Shown one piece after another: positions 20,294-33,664 of a DNA stretch of 64,000 nt. Under the pieces are notes generated by a model. That model searched no databases, had not been told where the DNA came from, and was given only the letters and a program-made list of their open reading frames with translations. The position numbers were made by a program, and so were the translations under genes. Source of the DNA: Craspedostauros australis (taxonomy: Eukaryota > Bacillariophyta > Bacillariophyceae > Mastogloiales > Achnanthaceae); NCBI GenBank assembly GCA_026770025.1, contig JAMXDE010000012.1, positions 620,001 through 684,000 of the forward strand, given 5' to 3'. Every line of letters begins with the position of its first letter. The first letter of the stretch is position 1.

Positions 20294-22681
20294 ATGGATC
20301 CCATTCAGCTCGTCAAGTCGGTGTACTCCACCGGACTCTTCATCTTCTCGATCACCATCGTCTGCGGACTCATCTTCAATGAGTAGACCAAGGTCTCGTC
20401 CGAGGTCCACCCAGTGGTCGCCGTCGTCATCATGATCGCCACCCTCGTCTGGCTCAACATGGCGGAGGGAGGACAGGGTTCTCTCGTCGGTCTCCCACCA
20501 GTCGACCGCGACCTCTACGTCGAATCCCACCCAACCAGCCACAAGTGCACCTCCCTCGCCCACAAGGGTGACAACCTCGATCACTACCTCATAGGACGTC
20601 AGTTCATGGTCCTCCTCATGGTCTTCACCATCAACCAGTGCGGTGCCCCGCTCGCCGACGCCGAAGTCTTCGGACTCCCAGACATCATCATCCAGATCTT
20701 CCTCGGATCCGGAGCTGCCATGATCCTCATGGCCGCTCAAGCCGGACAGCTCAACTCCCAAGTCAACGCCTCCCTTTGCATGCTTGACTGCGTCAACAAC
20801 TTCTTCGCCGTCTTCACCCTCTATGTCGCCCTCGCCATCGACTTCTCTGGACTTCTGCACTCGTGCTACCTCGTCCAGATGTTCTTCGTCTGGGCCTCCG
20901 GCAAGGAAATCGAGTCGAAGGAACCACCACGTGACGGTGCCCAGAACCTCTTCTACTGGGGCCGCATCCTCATCTCCCTCGCCATCCTGTGCTACGCCAT
21001 GGTCGGCATCCTCCTCTTCCTCTTCATGTCCATCGTGGGTATGCTCGAGGGTATGCAGATCGCCTTCTTCGCTGTCGCCAAGCTTCCAAAGGAGGAGCGT
21101 GGAGACCACCCAATGGCCCGCAAGACCTGCAAGCTCCTCTTCCGCGTGACGGACGCAACCTTCCAGGATTCATGATCGGACGTCAGATCTGCGTGACCAT
21201 GTGCTTCTTCATCATCGCCCGTGTCACCACTCTCGATGTCGAGGTCGGAACTGGCAAGAACATCTTCAGAGTCTCCGATTGTCGAGATGTACATGTGAGT
21301 ATATGTCGAAATGTACGTGTATATGTGCATCGTTCACCCGCTATTCTCTCATACGCACTTGGACGGTATAACTACATTCGTGTCGATAGTATGCTGTGAT
21401 TCGTCAGAATTACAGGGGAAACGGAACACACGAAAAGGGGCAAGATTTCTGGAGGAAATTTGCAAATGACGATTTCTGAGAGAATTGGAAGATCGTCCGT
21501 CCATCCATCAATGGTACCAAGAGAATCTCGAGGTACTTCCCAACTAAACCTCAGATGACAATATCATCTGACAGACCACTGCATCACCAATGGAACGTGA
21601 CATCTGGAGAGCAGAAGGACACCTACTGACGTCGACAGGATGTCAACATGTCACCACGTCGACATCTGTCTCCGAGTCAGAGCAGGAGGTGAAGATCCGA
21701 TGACCGAAGGGCATCAGCATCATGGATACAGAAGGTGAACTTCAAATGGCGAGTACTCATGGAGTAAGAGCCAGTACTGAATGAACAGAGTGTCGAATAC
21801 GGAGTACGTATCGAACACGGAGTATCTTGCGCGACGAGCACACGATGTTGAGAGAGAGAGAGAGAATACAGAGAAGAGCGAGAGAGCATCTCGCGTACCG
21901 ACTCATAGTCGGAGACTGAATCTACGAAACAGATTGAAGCGCCGAGAGCATCGGGCAAGAGAACGGCGTACACCAAGAGGATTGGAGTAGCCAACTAGTG
22001 AAATAGCAAACAGAAGACTATCAACCAACACCATCTTCCACGATCATAGGTTACCGTGCGCGGAACTTGCCAACATCCGATAGCACCCAGGAATTCTTCA
22101 ACACTGGACTTCTCGGAGCCCTCATCACCACCATCATCGCCTCCATCACATGGCAGTTGGTTGCATCCGTCTTCCCAATCGCCTTCCTCTCCAACCCAAT
22201 CGTCTACATCTTCCTCCAGTTCTGTCTGTTGTTGGAAGCTACTGGTATCTGCTCCGGAGCCTGGGTTCTTGCTTCCATCCACAAGGCCGTCTCTGGCTTC
22301 CAGTTCGATGAGGTGTGCATTGGCACCCCAGAGGAACGCGCCGCCGGCATGAAGCCAGATCACAAGAGCAACCGCAATCTGCACCTTGGAACCAATGTGC
22401 TTGGTGGTGAGGCCGGTTCCACCGCCGTTCCAAAGGAATACCTCGAGCTCCAGAAGGCTCTGGCCGCACAGACCGAGTCTTACTCCGTCCGTCGCGAGCG
22501 CATCCTGTCGAACATCAAGGGACTCCGCGAGGAGATCAATTCGTGCAGCAACGACGACGAGGATGCCGCCGTCTTCGAGTCTGCCCTTCGCATGGAGACT
22601 GCTTCCATGAACAAGCTGAACCAGGAGGAGAACGAGAGCTCCGAGGCTGACGCCGATGAGGAGATGGGAGTGCAGAAATAG
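20294..22681 (+). pseudogene. SIT: Silicon transporter (SIT) pseudogene, copy 2
   Basis: Same dead transporter as copy 1, with the TAG at codon 31, the 66-base loss, the one-base loss and the LTR insertion. The one difference noticed is C instead of T at 21003, in the codon after CYAM (GTC for GTT, both Val). AEGGQ, GRQFMVL, EGMQ and GRQICV motifs are all still readable in the fragments. Confidence 0.9.
21280..22075 (+). mobile_element. Solo LTR in SIT copy 2
   Basis: Same insertion as in SIT copy 1, carried along by the unit duplication: 796 bp, TGT...ACA ends, TCCGAT duplication at 21274-21279 and 22076-22081. No difference from copy 1 was noticed. Confidence 0.7.
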
Positions 22682-23109
22682 GCACGTCAACGTATGATAT
22701 TTCACATGATAATCTGGCGCAACCACAGTGCGCCGCATCAACACATGGATCACGACTCCGATGGTATGTCTGAGATGTATCGTGAATCTCAGACCATGTA
22801 CCGCTTTCCTCCAAGAGATGCAAAGTGCAATCGCATGCCATACATATACCTGCCACAACATATCGCAACACGTCGCAATACATTACGGCGTATGGGCTGG
22901 ACAGAGGTACCATGACCTTGCAACACGAAGCGGCGTTCAGCACAGAACAGCGTACAATCCTCTCATAGTGAAGTAATTGTTGTCCACTGAAAAATAGTCC
23001 AGTAACGACTGATTTATGTCAACGATGGATGTTAAGCATTTGACAGCTACTCATGGAGATTCCATTGACAGGTGGTTGGTTGGTTTTTGTCCAATTTATA
23101 GCCATGCTC
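22682..23109. other. Convergent 3' spacer, unit 2
   Basis: Counterpart of 7868-8295 between the SIT stop and the ankyrin gene stop. No gene seen. Confidence 0.5.
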
Positions 23110-24702
23110 TCATGAAGCAAGAATGGTCAAGTAGTCGACAACATCAGCGCGGCCCTTTTTAATCGCAATATCCAGCGCAGTCAAGCCACTGCTGGTCTTG
23201 ATGCTGATGTCTGCGTTGCACGATTCTACCAAGTACTTGACGACTTCCAATTCACCATTCCCACTTGCCCACCAAAGTGCTGTACTGCCAATCTTGTTTT
23301 GAATGTCGATTTCTGCGTTGCACGATTCCACCAAATACTTCACGACCTCCAATCTACCATTGAAACACGCTTGGTGCATCGCAGTGTTGCCAGACCTTAT
23401 GGTTTTGATGTTGGCATTTGCGTTGCAGACTTTCACCAAATACTTCACGATCTCCAATCTACCATTGAAGCACGCTCTGTGCAGTGCAGTGTTGCCAGAC
23501 CTGTTGGTTTTGATGTTGATATCTACCTTGCCTTGTTCAACCAACGACTTCACAACGTCGAGATGACCATCAGCGCTTGCGCGATGGAGTATCGATCGAC
23601 CATCCTTGCCTTTGACGTTCAAATCGACAGTAGGTGCTGCGACCAGATACTTGACAACCTCGAAGTGGCTGTTGCGATATGCCTTGTAGAGTGGAGTCTC
23701 GTGCTTGTCGTTCTTCGCGTTGATATTGGCTTTGCCGGATTCAACCAGCCACTTCACAACATCGAGATGGCCATCGCCACTTGCGAGATGGAGCACGGTG
23801 TTGCCATCTTTGTGTTGGGAGTTGGGATGTATGCTTGGTGTTCCGATGAGATGCTCGACAACATCGAAGTGGCTGTGGCAATATGCCTTGTAGACTGGAG
23901 TCTCGCGCTCATGATTCTCAGCATTCACGTTGGCTTCGCCTGATTCCAACAAATACTTCACCAACCATTTCACAACATCCAAATGACCGTTTCTACAAGC
24001 AATATGGAGCGCGGTATCGCCGTCATTGTTCTGGACGTCGATGGCCACAGTACGAGCCTCCATCACATACTTCAAAATGTGAAGATGACCCTTCCGACAC
24101 GCATTGTGGATCGCAGTATTGCCAAATTCATCTTGGACATTGATTTCCACTCCACATGATCCAACGAAGTACTCCACAACATCCAAGTGTCCATGAAGAC
24201 ACGCGGCATGGAGGGCATTCTCACCCTTCTCATCTTGCACGAGAGCGCTTGCAGAATGTGACTCGATCAGAGTCTTCACGATGGCCACATGACCCTCGGT
24301 ACAAGCGTCGTGGAGTGCCACCTTGCCGGAGTTATCCTGGAGGTTGACATCTGCGGCATGCGATCCGGCCAGGTATTCCACGACATCAAGGTTGCCCTGT
24401 GCGCATGCATAGTGTAGCGCAGTCTCTCCATCCATGGATTTGGCATTGACGTTTGCTCCGCATGATTCCATCAACTGTTTGATCGTTTCAAGTTGGCCGT
24501 TGGAGCATGCGAAGTGGAGTGCAGTCTTGTCGCGGTCATCCTTGATCGTGTCGATGGAGGTTTGTGGGAATGCTGTCTTCCACGCAGTGAGGGTATCCAT
24601 GTCTCCTTGTTCTGCGGCGCGTAGGAGATCCTGATGGGTGATGATTGACGGGGATGCATCATCAGAGGTCGACTTGGGCGGAATGAGAGACGGTGAGGTC
24701 AT
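23110..24702 (-). CDS. Ankyrin-repeat protein (14 repeats), minus strand, copy 2
   Basis: Translation is identical to copy 1: 530 residues from ATG 24702, Ser-rich leader, 14 ankyrin repeats including alternating two-repeat blocks. Same neighbours and orientation as in unit 1. There is no copy in unit 3. Confidence 0.85.
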   Translation of the reverse strand: MTSPSLIPPKSTSDDASPSIITHQDLLRAAEQGDMDTLTAWKTAFPQTSIDTIKDDRDKTALHFACSNGQLETIKQLMESCGANVNAKSMDGETALHYACAQGNLDVVEYLAGSHAADVNLQDNSGKVALHDACTEGHVAIVKTLIESHSASALVQDEKGENALHAACLHGHLDVVEYFVGSCGVEINVQDEFGNTAIHNACRKGHLHILKYVMEARTVAIDVQNNDGDTALHIACRNGHLDVVKWLVKYLLESGEANVNAENHERETPVYKAYCHSHFDVVEHLIGTPSIHPNSQHKDGNTVLHLASGDGHLDVVKWLVESGKANINAKNDKHETPLYKAYRNSHFEVVKYLVAAPTVDLNVKGKDGRSILHRASADGHLDVVKSLVEQGKVDINIKTNRSGNTALHRACFNGRLEIVKYLVKVCNANANIKTIRSGNTAMHQACFNGRLEVVKYLVESCNAEIDIQNKIGSTALWWASGNGELEVVKYLVESCNADISIKTSSGLTALDIAIKKGRADVVDYLTILAS

Positions 24703-26143
24703 GGATAGTGATGTCCGGACTTGATGGTTGTGGTTGCGCAATGGTGAGGCGAACAGCGCAACGAGTGGGGGGAGGATGAAGACCACGATGGAGCTGGTGT
24801 GTGTCGAAAAGGGATGACTTGTTGCTGAGATCAGATCAATGCGACGGGCTTTTTCGATGTGATTGATTGATTGCTTGGATGATCGTAGTCCCTTGATCTC
24901 ATCTCTGTCTGCTTTTTATGAAGCGATCATCTTCTGTTTCGTGGTCGTTGGTGGTGGTATCCCGTGCTCCGTTTCACGCAGCGTGCATGGCATTACGTTG
25001 ATTGTTGTTTCACGATGTTTCTCATTTCATATTGCTTCCGCGATGTCGCTGTGATCACCCGATCTACTTTGGCATCAACGTGAACATCAGCTTGAACATT
25101 GTCTTGAACGTGATCGTGGCCGTGACCGCGGCCGTGGCCAGCCACAGAAGGAGAAAGTTCATCGTGGGCGCAGGTGTCGGAAGTCATCATTGCCCAAACA
25201 TCTTTGGAACGTGGAGACGATCGAAGATCCTGCGAGCGTGGTACGACTATGTTGCAAAGAATGAGAGTCAACACGAATCTGGAGAAACCGCTGGTATTAC
25301 GTGTTGGATCGTGCCCGCTCTGTGGCGCCGAAATTGGTCACGGCCATCTTCTGCACTGCTGCTGCTGCTGTTGTTGTTGTTGTTCTCATCTGTTTTCCAG
25401 GAAGGTACGATGGATCGGTTGCGTTCTTGTAGTGCCATGGCGACTGATGCCCCTCCTGAACGTAATTCTCCGCGTGTGCGTGGACGAGAGGAAGAACACG
25501 GCGGAAGTGTTCGTGCTGTGGGATCTCCGGCTGCTGATGCTACTACTTTGGATCTCTCTACTCGTTGGTCGATACTTCTGCTGGTACCACTTCTGCTGAT
25601 AGCACTTCTACTCGTATGCACATCATCATCATTGTGTTTGTTGCAGCGTCGTCAGTTCCGTGGCTGGTGGTGCAATGGGGCATCCATGATCGTCATACGA
25701 GTGCTCATCTCACACCACGCTTTTCCTCACTCTCTGTGTCATTCTTGTTCTCACGATGTTGTTTGTTGTCTTCTTGAGGGAGAAGCTCAGCGAACGCAAA
25801 TGGCGAACATTTCTGAGTCAAGGGATCCGCGGATCCCTCCTCACACTCGCACGACTTGTTTGAGTGATGGGACCTCAAGATCGCATTCGAAACACTCACA
25901 ACGACACAGGCCGCGCTACGACTCGTGCGCAAAGAGAGAGACAAAGAGAGGACCATGCGACCAAGACAAGACAACAACACACACCATTCCGCCCCATACT
26001 CGAGCACACTAACAACAGACATCGAGTTGCCACTCATAGCAATACAAGGTATTGAAGACACACGATCGATATCTCTGCTGTAGATAGCTCAGACCACGCA
26101 CTTCCTTAACAGCCAATCCAACGCCATCGACCATCCCCTCAAA
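24703..26143. other. Shared upstream region of the two divergent ankyrin genes, unit 2
   Basis: Counterpart of 9889-11329, apparently identical. No gene is called. Confidence 0.4.
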
Positions 26144-26983
26144 ATGCCGAATGTCAAAGACCAACAACTCATTGATGCTGCCAGAGCAGGTGACTTGTCG
26201 GTGTTGAAGGAATGGAAGAAGCAGGACGAGACGCAGAACGAAGGAGTTGATGTCAACAAGGTTACAGACTGGGTTGGTTCCACTCCCCTACATGCGGCAT
26301 GCCGCAACGGCCAGCTGGAGTGTGTGAAGTACCTCATCAAATCATGTGGGGCGGACGTCAACTGCCAAAACAACCCTGGTGACGCTCCCCTTCATTTCGC
26401 ATGCGACCGTGGCTACCTGGAGTGTGTGAAGTACCTCATCAAATCATGTGAGGCGAACATCAACTGCAAAGACAACCAGCGCAACACTCCCCTTCATCGG
26501 GCATGCTCCAACGGCCACATGGAGTGTGCGGAGTACCTCATCGAATCATGTGGAGCAAACATCAACTGCCAAAACAACAATGGTTCCACTTCCCTTCATT
26601 GGGCATGCATGTTCGGCAAGCTGGACTGTGTCAAGTACCTCATCGAATCATGTGGTGCTAACATCAGCTACAAAGACAACCATGGTGACACCCCCCTTCA
26701 TTCGGCATGCTTTGGTGCCCAGTTGGAGTGTATCGAGTACCTCATCGAATCATGTGAGGCGAACATCAACTGCCAAACCAACCATGGTTGGACTCCCCTT
26801 CATTACGCATGCAGTGATGGCTACCTGGAGTGTATCGAGTACATCATTGGATCAGCCAATGCCGATGTCGACATACAAAACAACGGCAACAACACACCCC
26901 TCGATTTGCTCGATGCAGAAGATTACGCCAAAATCAAGAGATTAATCATTAAGCGTCCCAGCCACCGCAACCCACAACTGTAA
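26144..26983 (+). CDS. Ankyrin-repeat protein (6-7 repeats), plus strand, copy 2
   Basis: Translation identical to copy 1 (279 residues, TAA at 26981), followed by the same coiled-coil and BTB remnant. See copy 1 for the domain reading and for the possibility that it is the front part of a broken ankyrin-coil-BTB gene. Confidence 0.75.
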   Translation: MPNVKDQQLIDAARAGDLSVLKEWKKQDETQNEGVDVNKVTDWVGSTPLHAACRNGQLECVKYLIKSCGADVNCQNNPGDAPLHFACDRGYLECVKYLIKSCEANINCKDNQRNTPLHRACSNGHMECAEYLIESCGANINCQNNNGSTSLHWACMFGKLDCVKYLIESCGANISYKDNHGDTPLHSACFGAQLECIEYLIESCEANINCQTNHGWTPLHYACSDGYLECIEYIIGSANADVDIQNNGNNTPLDLLDAEDYAKIKRLIIKRPSHRNPQL

Positions 26984-27846
26984 CAACACTTGCAACAAAA
27001 CGAGCAAGAGATTGAACCATTGCAACAACAGTTGGAACAGGAGGAGCATTTGCGACAACTATTGCAACAGAAGTTGAAGCTGAAGGAACAAGAGAATGAA
27101 CAACCACAAGAACAGTTGAGACAGCAATTGAAGTGAAAGAAGCAAGAGAATGAACACAAACACAGTACCCACAAGAGGACCAACATCAGCACTTGGGAAG
27201 ACCGGCCCAGATCCTTTCAACTGAGGACAGGACAGACACGATCTTCTTGTGTGGACAAGGCGATGAACAACAACCAATCAAGGCAAGCTCTGAAGTTCTC
27301 ATGATCACCGTCCCATCCATTGAGACACTGATCGACAAAGGAACCCAACTTCACCGCGCGAATGATGACGCTCACAACGGAACTGAACCCATCCAAACAA
27401 CCGTCTCTCTTCCCAACCTTCAACCAAAACACGTCCGATACGTCCACCAATGCATCTACACAGGCGAGATATCCTTCGACAACAACACTCATGACGACAA
27501 CGCCAATACCGGCGACACAAACCAGCCAACTACCACCCTCAATGGACAGGACGATCTGCAACAGCTGATCCTTGTGGCCAACGAGATCGGCTTCTGGCGA
27601 CTCAAGCTTGTTCTTGAAGCAGAGTTGGTCCGTAAGCACATCACAAAGGACAACATGATAGATGCGTTGATATTCGCCGATCAACACAACTGCGTGGTGT
27701 TGAAGGATGCAGCAATGAGAATGGCAGCTGAAAGTGAGAAAGATATGTTCACTCATCCAGATTTCAGCAAGCTGATTCCACACCATCAACTGATGGGAGG
27801 CATTCATGTCCTTCGCAGCGGGGAAATGGTGACCCGATTGAGGTGA
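26984..27846 (+). pseudogene. Coiled-coil and BTB/BACK-like remnant, copy 2
   Basis: Same sequence as 12170-13032: 50 codons of Gln/Glu/Leu coiled coil in the ankyrin frame, then the BTB/BACK-like frame. Unit 2 carries the same stops, so the damage predates the duplication. Confidence 0.6.
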
Positions 27847-30203
27847 TGATGAGCATGGTGGCATGTCCATTATGGAGTTGCACAAGGTTGTGGATGAAGA
27901 CGAGGGTGCTGCGCAGATGGATTCGTACATAGATCGCGTCGTGCGTTCCATCACATCCTCCAGGGTGGCTGAGAGCGACGGCGCTGCCGAGGAAGCGAAA
28001 TGAGCACCAACGGCAACAACAGCAGACTGAGGAGCAAGCATGTCATGGAATGAAGAAGATGAATTAGATGAGGAATCAGAGTATTACAAGTAACTACAGT
28101 GCAAGCAGGTGATCAGTGACCCATTCAATGGCACGCCGCACATGCCGAGCCATTCATCAGTGCAACAATTTTGCTTGCATTCAGTGAAAAGACGAAGGTT
28201 GATTTGCACGCTGTGCTCGCTTTGCAATTGCTGTGCTTTGTGTTGTGGATAGTATTATACTGCATACCAGAATCGCCAGAGTGTTATGCTTTTGGTCTGG
28301 TTTTGTGACGTCTCGATCTGATAGGAAGATCCGATTGATGCTGGTGCGATGGTGAACTAGCAAGGAGCACGGAACGTCAGCACAACCGAGCCTTGAGCAG
28401 ATCCATTGCCAACGGCTCTGGCTGACGTACGTACATCAACTGATGAAGCATGCGTCCCGTCCACTCGAAATCAAGTCCGATATTCTTGCCTGATGCCACT
28501 GCCGCACAGTTTACGCAAGCCAATTCTACCACAACCGTCCGGGAAAGCAAAGAGTGCATGGGGAAGATGCGAAACGCAATACATGTCCTCCGAAGGTAGA
28601 GCAGGAACATTCATTCCAGTCCGCTACATTTCGGGCAGCGCGTTGGAACTTGTGCCGCGGATCTGCTGATGTTTTGATGGCTACAAGCCTTCACAACGCA
28701 CTGCTGTGCCCGTCACTTGAGAGACTTCATTGGGGATGACTCGTCGGACATGTTGTAAGGTACTCATGTCATCGGTTGCCTGATGTTCTCATCTCAGTTG
28801 GATGTAGATTGCGGGGAAGATGTTGGTCATTTTTTGCCAATCCTCTCCTTCATCGTCGCCTGGCATGCAATTACCGCCTCCACAGCAGAACTGGTGCTGG
28901 ATTCATCGGCGACGGCAGTCGTTGCTTTCCGAATTCCTGATCTGTGTGTGTGTTTTCCAATCCATGACACTTGATCAAGTGCCGAGTACGAATGCTGGCG
29001 TTGGCAACTGTGAGCTGGCCATGTGGAAGCATCCTCCATCCATGGTTGCTCGACATGCAGGCACGCTTGCAGCGCTTCTCTGCTTCGTGCAGTTGTGTTG
29101 TATTCTGCTCTGGAGCATGTCAAGCAACCGCGGTTGCTGAAGTATTGCCGAGGATCAGCATGCCTGGTTCGTGCTGCGCATCCTCGGGCTTCTTGGATCT
29201 GCGACGCCGGTTGCTGGTCGCAATTTTCAATGTGATCCCAATCATCAATCCTCGTGGTGAAGGAGCCGATATTGATGATACCGCTGACCATGGTGGCATG
29301 AGCTGCATCCGCGGACCTTCACATCGTGATCATCATGATCGTCGTGACTTCATTCGCGATGATGGAGTCGTCATGAGATTGTTGAATGCGTTGCTGGCAT
29401 ACTTGCAGAAGCAATGCTGTGTTCTGCATTTCTCCATCTCTCTGTCTCGCATCACCTTCTCTTGATCATGGCCTTCGCTTGTCGTCACGTCTCGTCATGT
29501 CCTGTCATGCTTCATCTCTTCTCTTCACTCCACGGATGGATCTCTGTCAACTCGATTGTCATGCGGTCATCATTGGCAACGCCGCGCTTCATCGACGCTC
29601 ATCAATAGCAGTGGCACTTCGTTCCACCTTCATCTGCCATCCTCGTCCCACACCACATCACACCACACGACCATGTCCATTCCTCTTCATGCCATCCCCA
29701 CCGCCGTAACCGTTGTCTCATCTCATGTCTGCCATTCTGGCGAACAAGAAGAGAAGCCACAATTTTGGTGATCTGCGCGCCATTTTTGTTCTTGTTTGGT
29801 TGTATCCAAATGAGTCCCTAACTTCCATGATCGAAGTTCGTGATCCATTCAGATGGGTCGATAAAGGTATCCACAAAGATCCGTCACAACCATCAAACCG
29901 CGTCTCCAACTCCTCTCTCTCGTGTGCGCATCTCATCCGAGCAACATCATTGAACCACTGGATGAAGCAGGTCCGAAGGCATCCATCAAGCTGAAGTATT
30001 CTGCGCTACCAATGCAGTAAGCGAGGCAGCATCCAGCTTTGAATCAACGGATGCAACGATGGAGTTGAGCATTCCTGTGTGATCGTGGAGTGGACCAAAA
30101 CGAAATGGTGTCAAATCAGGATCTCTGCTGTCCGCATGAGTGCGGTGGACACACCGACTATTCTCATTCGTACTCGCATGGTAATCTATTGTTTGGTGAT
30201 CTC
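27847..30203. other. Right part of unit 2, no recognisable gene
   Basis: Counterpart of 13033-15389. Only short unassigned frames are seen. It runs into unit 3 with the same junction sequence that joins unit 1 to unit 2. Confidence 0.4.
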
Positions 30204-30365
30204 ATGTATTGAGTTCTATTCTATGATATGTTTGTGTATGGTGAAAAATGTGTGCGTCTGTATGTAGACGGGCAGTGTGATGCTGTGGTATTCATGGTTG
30301 CGTACTCGTTCGGCGATTGACTGCAACCGCATCTGCGACTTCAAGTCTAAGCGCAGGAAAGCAAG

Positions 30366-31692
30366 TTACTGAACCATCATGGCTGGCAGCACCTTGTGCA
30401 GAACAGGACTGAACCATTGCTGGACGATGTCCCTCGATCCGTACCATCTCGATTCCGAGGCTTCGGATGCGTCAGATGTGTGTTGATCGTGCTCATGTTG
30501 ATGCTGATGCTGGTTCTGCAGCATGGAGGTGTGGTACACGTTGTCCAAGGTGATCTGGAGATTGGAACCCTCCAGGTGCGCAAGCGGGACAGGGACGATG
30601 CCATCGCCGTCCTGGTGTCCTTGACCAGACAGCAACTTGTACGATTGGTACGCAAGCATGTGATCAGCATCTGGCTGTGAGGTGATGGTGTTTGGAGAAG
30701 GGATGTGTGCTTGCTGCTGCTCGACGTTCAATGCGGATCCGGCAGCAGACACGTAGAAGAGACGGTCGTTGAAGAAGGCACCTGGGAAGGTGTCGTGAAC
30801 GATACGGAGTGCACCGCCGGTGATGTCAACGGAGCCCTTGGGGCATGGGATGTGGGGAGACCCGAGCGTGACGATTCCCAGGATGCTGTCGATGTCAATC
30901 TGCAGATCCTTGCCGTTGGTGTCGTCCATTCCGTATCCGACAGCGGCTCTGTTTGTTGGAAGGAGGCGAATGGTGAATGGTGAATGATGAACGTGATGAT
31001 GCATGGAGGGAGAACGCGAGGGGTGATAGTGTGAGTGAAATGAATGGAGTAGAGCAGAGTAAAGCAGAACACTGAAGCATGCACAGGAGCAGTCGCACAG
31101 GAGCAAAGCCGCACCAAACTCACCTTGCGAGCCAGCCACCGGCGGAGTGTCCCACCAGGATGATCTTGGCGGTCGTGCCTTCCTCGTTGGCGACATTCTG
31201 GATTCTCTTGACCTCTTTCGCCACCTTCTGAAGGTACCATCGGTACGCCCACTTGGTTGCTGGTGCCTTGAAGGTCATGAAGTCGAGATCGCACATGCCG
31301 AATGCAATGGTCTGTGCCCAATCATGTCGCTGGAGTGGCAGGACGTGGATGTGATCCATTGCGTTGGTCATATCGTTGTCGTTGTTGTTGTTGTCGTTGT
31401 CGTTGCTCCACCATCCAGCGTCGATGGCTTGCTGTGCGATGTTGGGAACCAGGTCGTCGACGTAGTCGCTGGCTGCGGTTGCGAAGCCTGGAAGAACGAG
31501 GACGTGCGTTTGCTGTGGATTGATGTGAGTTGCCGTGGCGGCTGGTGGCGGTCCTTGTCGTGTGTGTGTGGTTGATGTTTTTGACGCCGATGGCGTGTTG
31601 TGTGTCACCCACGCTTGGCAGTTTGTGATGGAGTTGCACAGACACAGCAGCGTGAGTGCGATGAGTGCCGTCGTGTTGTTGTATGCTGTCAT
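30366..31692 (-). CDS. Plastid-type alpha/beta hydrolase, copy 3
   Basis: Exons 31692-31124 and 30948-30366. The product is identical to copy 2 (383 residues; Ser183, Asp305, His329). With copies 1 and 2 it makes three intact genes for this enzyme within 31 kb. Confidence 0.75.
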
Positions 31693-33664
31693 TGCGGTTG
31701 TAGTTGTTGTTGTTGCGGTTTGTGGAGTGGATGGGTTTGTATTTTGTGAGAGGAAGGTCGAGCTGTTTTGTTTTGTTTTGCTTCCCACAGACACCACAGA
31801 GAGGATGAAGAAGGTACCAGCTTGCCGACCCAAGAGCGGCAACCTCCGCAATCTGTCATACAGGTTCCAGTCATGGCGGAATACATGCGGGTGCAGAGAA
31901 CACAACGCCTGGAGCAGTCTCAACCACACTTCCATCCCCAAGCATTGGTCTTGTTCGGCACGCAGGAAATAGAGGTGGGACCACAAGCAGCGAGTACCGC
32001 AAAACACACGAAGTTGGGTGTTGTGTGGCGAAAGTGAGCTTCGTGCAAACGTTTGGAAACAGGAACACCGGTTTGTCATGAATTCGTTGCCACGTCCATC
32101 CTCGATGGCCAATCAGAAGCCTCTACCAGTCTTCCGTCAACACAACTCCAATGGCCTCACACCCAACCACGAACAACACGTTACGAAAGACAACATCCCT
32201 TCTCCCCACACAACAAGAACAACAACAATACGAGATGCACAGTTGGGCGTGCTGGTAGTGAATGACTTATCCTGCCCATTCCAACTGTTAATTGGTTCTC
32301 GGAGAAACCCCATAAATCCGCAAACATCATCATCATTGCGCAATGCGTACCCAAGAGAACAACAAGACAGCAGGTCATTCGCGACTCAACCAGTTCACAT
32401 TTTCACCACGAAAGATGGAGCAAACTGGTTGCAGAGCAACTGAAGAGAGGACGATGGATGGTATGCATGGTATGGATGGCGACGATGGTACTGGTCTGTA
32501 TGATTGGATCCGTATCACCATGATGATGATGATCAGAAGCACGCGAGACGTCGCATTGTCGCCAGTCTATCACTGTGCGGGTCTCCGTTCTCGCCTTTGC
32601 AGTTGCGGATGCTGCCGCGGTCGCCCGCCACAACTGTACGCCATACTCGGACTCAAATAGAGAGGTACACAGAGTAGCTGGTCGTCAAGTGTCGCACGAT
32701 TGGTGACGGTGCTCAAGCTGCTGTTCCCTGTCAATCCTCCATCATCACGAAAGCTGCTGGACTACTGGGTTGCATGTACAGGCTTCGAACATGTGTAGGT
32801 CGTCTGTGTGGATGATGAGACGTGCGCATCTGTCGGAGTATGAATACATGGTGAGAGAGAAGAGGAGGAAGGATGGCACGATCAGGAGGATGTCCATGGT
32901 TCGGACTTGCAGCGCGCGAGTATCGTGCTGTTTTGTGTTGCTTGGCGTGACGGCATCCATGGACTGGTATGCATGGTGAGGAGTTTTGCGTTGTCACTCT
33001 GCCTTTGCTTGGGCCAAAGTATGTGGTATGTGGTATGTGATTTGATTTGGGATTGGGATCACCACACAAGACCAACCCCTCCGGATTCACCGGTGTTGTT
33101 GCATCATTGCTCTGGCCTTGTTCGGGCCTGGTTGAGTGTTTGTGTGTGGGCACCAATTGTTCGCCGCTGGCATGAACTGGTGAATGACGTGTTTCGACAG
33201 CCAACCAGATCGCTTCTCCACATTTCGGGATTGGCAATTGAATTTTGTTGGGAGAAGGGAGACGATAAGTGGGGATTGGTCAAACTGGTGGCGTTGCTGT
33301 GAATGGCGATTCTACATAGAGTATTATGACGCTAACGCCCACGAACCATACAAATGATGTCACGAACGAATGCAATTCACGTTGTTGCTGTGCCCGTTGT
33401 GCCCGTTGTGTTTTTGGCTTGTCGTTCTTGTCCCTCTGTGCAGTCTTCTCCATTGTGGTTGTGCTCGTGAATGTGCGCAACTGTGCGTTGGTGTGGATTC
33501 TTCCGATGTCCATCCTCTCCTCACAAAATCAAAAGCAACACAAACACAACAGCCACAACAACAGCAACAACAACCACAACAACAACAACGAAGCAAAAGA
33601 GGACAATCAGACTCCACCAAATCAACAACACACAACACACACACACAACACACACAATACAATC
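31693..33664. other. Divergent intergenic region of unit 3
   Basis: Identical to 16879-18850 of unit 2. No gene is called. Confidence 0.5.

Larger units (their letters stand above)
15390..30203 (+). repeat. Tandem array, unit 2 (complete, recombinant)
   Basis: Second unit, 14814 bp. Its left part is identical to unit 3 as far as unit 3 matches (compare 15390-20839 with 30204-35653). Its right part matches unit 1 with one base seen different. This mosaic marks it as the product of unequal crossing-over between two older units. Confidence 0.95.
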
